A stretch of DNA of 64,000 bases. Origin: Pseudomonas oryzihabitans (GTDB lineage Bacteria; Pseudomonadota; Gammaproteobacteria; Pseudomonadales; Pseudomonadaceae). Shown piece after piece: positions 64,000 through 64,000 of the stretch. Every line of letters begins with the position of its first letter. Position 1 is the stretch's first letter. The stretch lies in NCBI RefSeq assembly GCF_006384975.1, contig NZ_CP021645.1:5174001-5238000 (forward strand). Reading direction: 5' to 3'. The translations under genes and the position numbers were made by a program. The notes below the pieces were generated by a model. That model did not search any database. It was given only the letters and a program-made list of their open reading frames with translations, and was not told the origin of the DNA.

Positions 64000-64000
64000 T

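Overview
The window is chromosomal DNA of a high-GC gammaproteobacterium, almost certainly Pseudomonas in the broad sense. The clearest evidence is the block at the right end, cmaX-crfX-cmpX-sigX-oprF, an arrangement characteristic of the genus. purN/purM/DUF2066/hda, proS/oprD, pyrD/rmf/rlmL and ppsR/ppsA are also arranged as in Pseudomonas. A species close to P. oryzihabitans is possible, but that is only an inference. I found no tRNA, rRNA, CRISPR array or prophage. Most of the window is core genome with small accessory insertions.

Layout: 1-1951 is the 3' part of a molybdenum hydroxylase large subunit. 2114-3436 is a complete IS3-family element with inverted ends, a CTG target duplication and a -1 frameshift site. 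3506-6474 holds a small protein gene, a DUF3108 protein and the coupled purM-purN pair. 6740-13000 carries a DUF2066 protein, hda, wrbA/arsC, a YihY membrane protein coupled to acylphosphatase, and proS. 13078-20467 carries an OprD-family porin, a HIT protein, slyX and the giant NAD-glutamate dehydrogenase gdhB. A 147-bp MITE-like element and an alpha/beta hydrolase broken by one in-frame TAA follow.

21935-27777 is a red-light signalling operon: bacteriophytochrome, single-domain response regulator, hybrid histidine kinase and heme oxygenase. 27784-37206 holds a hypothetical gene, pyrD, the ribosome hibernation factor rmf, rlmL, an acyltransferase, a Gfo/Idh/MocA oxidoreductase, an HPF/RaiA-like protein, a MASE2-GGDEF diguanylate cyclase and ybaK. 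37367-44831 (minus strand) is a polyol operon mtlE-F-G-K-D-Y: an ABC importer, mannitol 2-dehydrogenase and xylulokinase. It has no adjacent mtlZ or mtlR.

45014-51336 holds small hypotheticals, an inositol-monophosphatase-like enzyme, a histidine phosphatase and a three-gene FecR / OmpA-lipoprotein / CHASE2-HD-GYP operon that looks like an envelope-to-c-di-GMP sensor. 51774-57411 has a TonB-dependent siderophore receptor behind a Fur-like site, a GNAT acetyltransferase, a gene encoding only the N-terminal half of MetE, a LysE exporter and ppsR divergent from ppsA (57539-59908). The window ends with cmaX-crfX-cmpX-sigX-oprF.

The best candidates for new biology are the FecR-OmpA-CHASE2/HD-GYP module, the stand-alone MetE N-domain gene with two 12-bp repeats 20 bp apart upstream, the four-gene phytochrome operon with its hybrid kinase, and the hairpin-rich control regions of the mtl operon. 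No wholly unknown multigene system is obvious.
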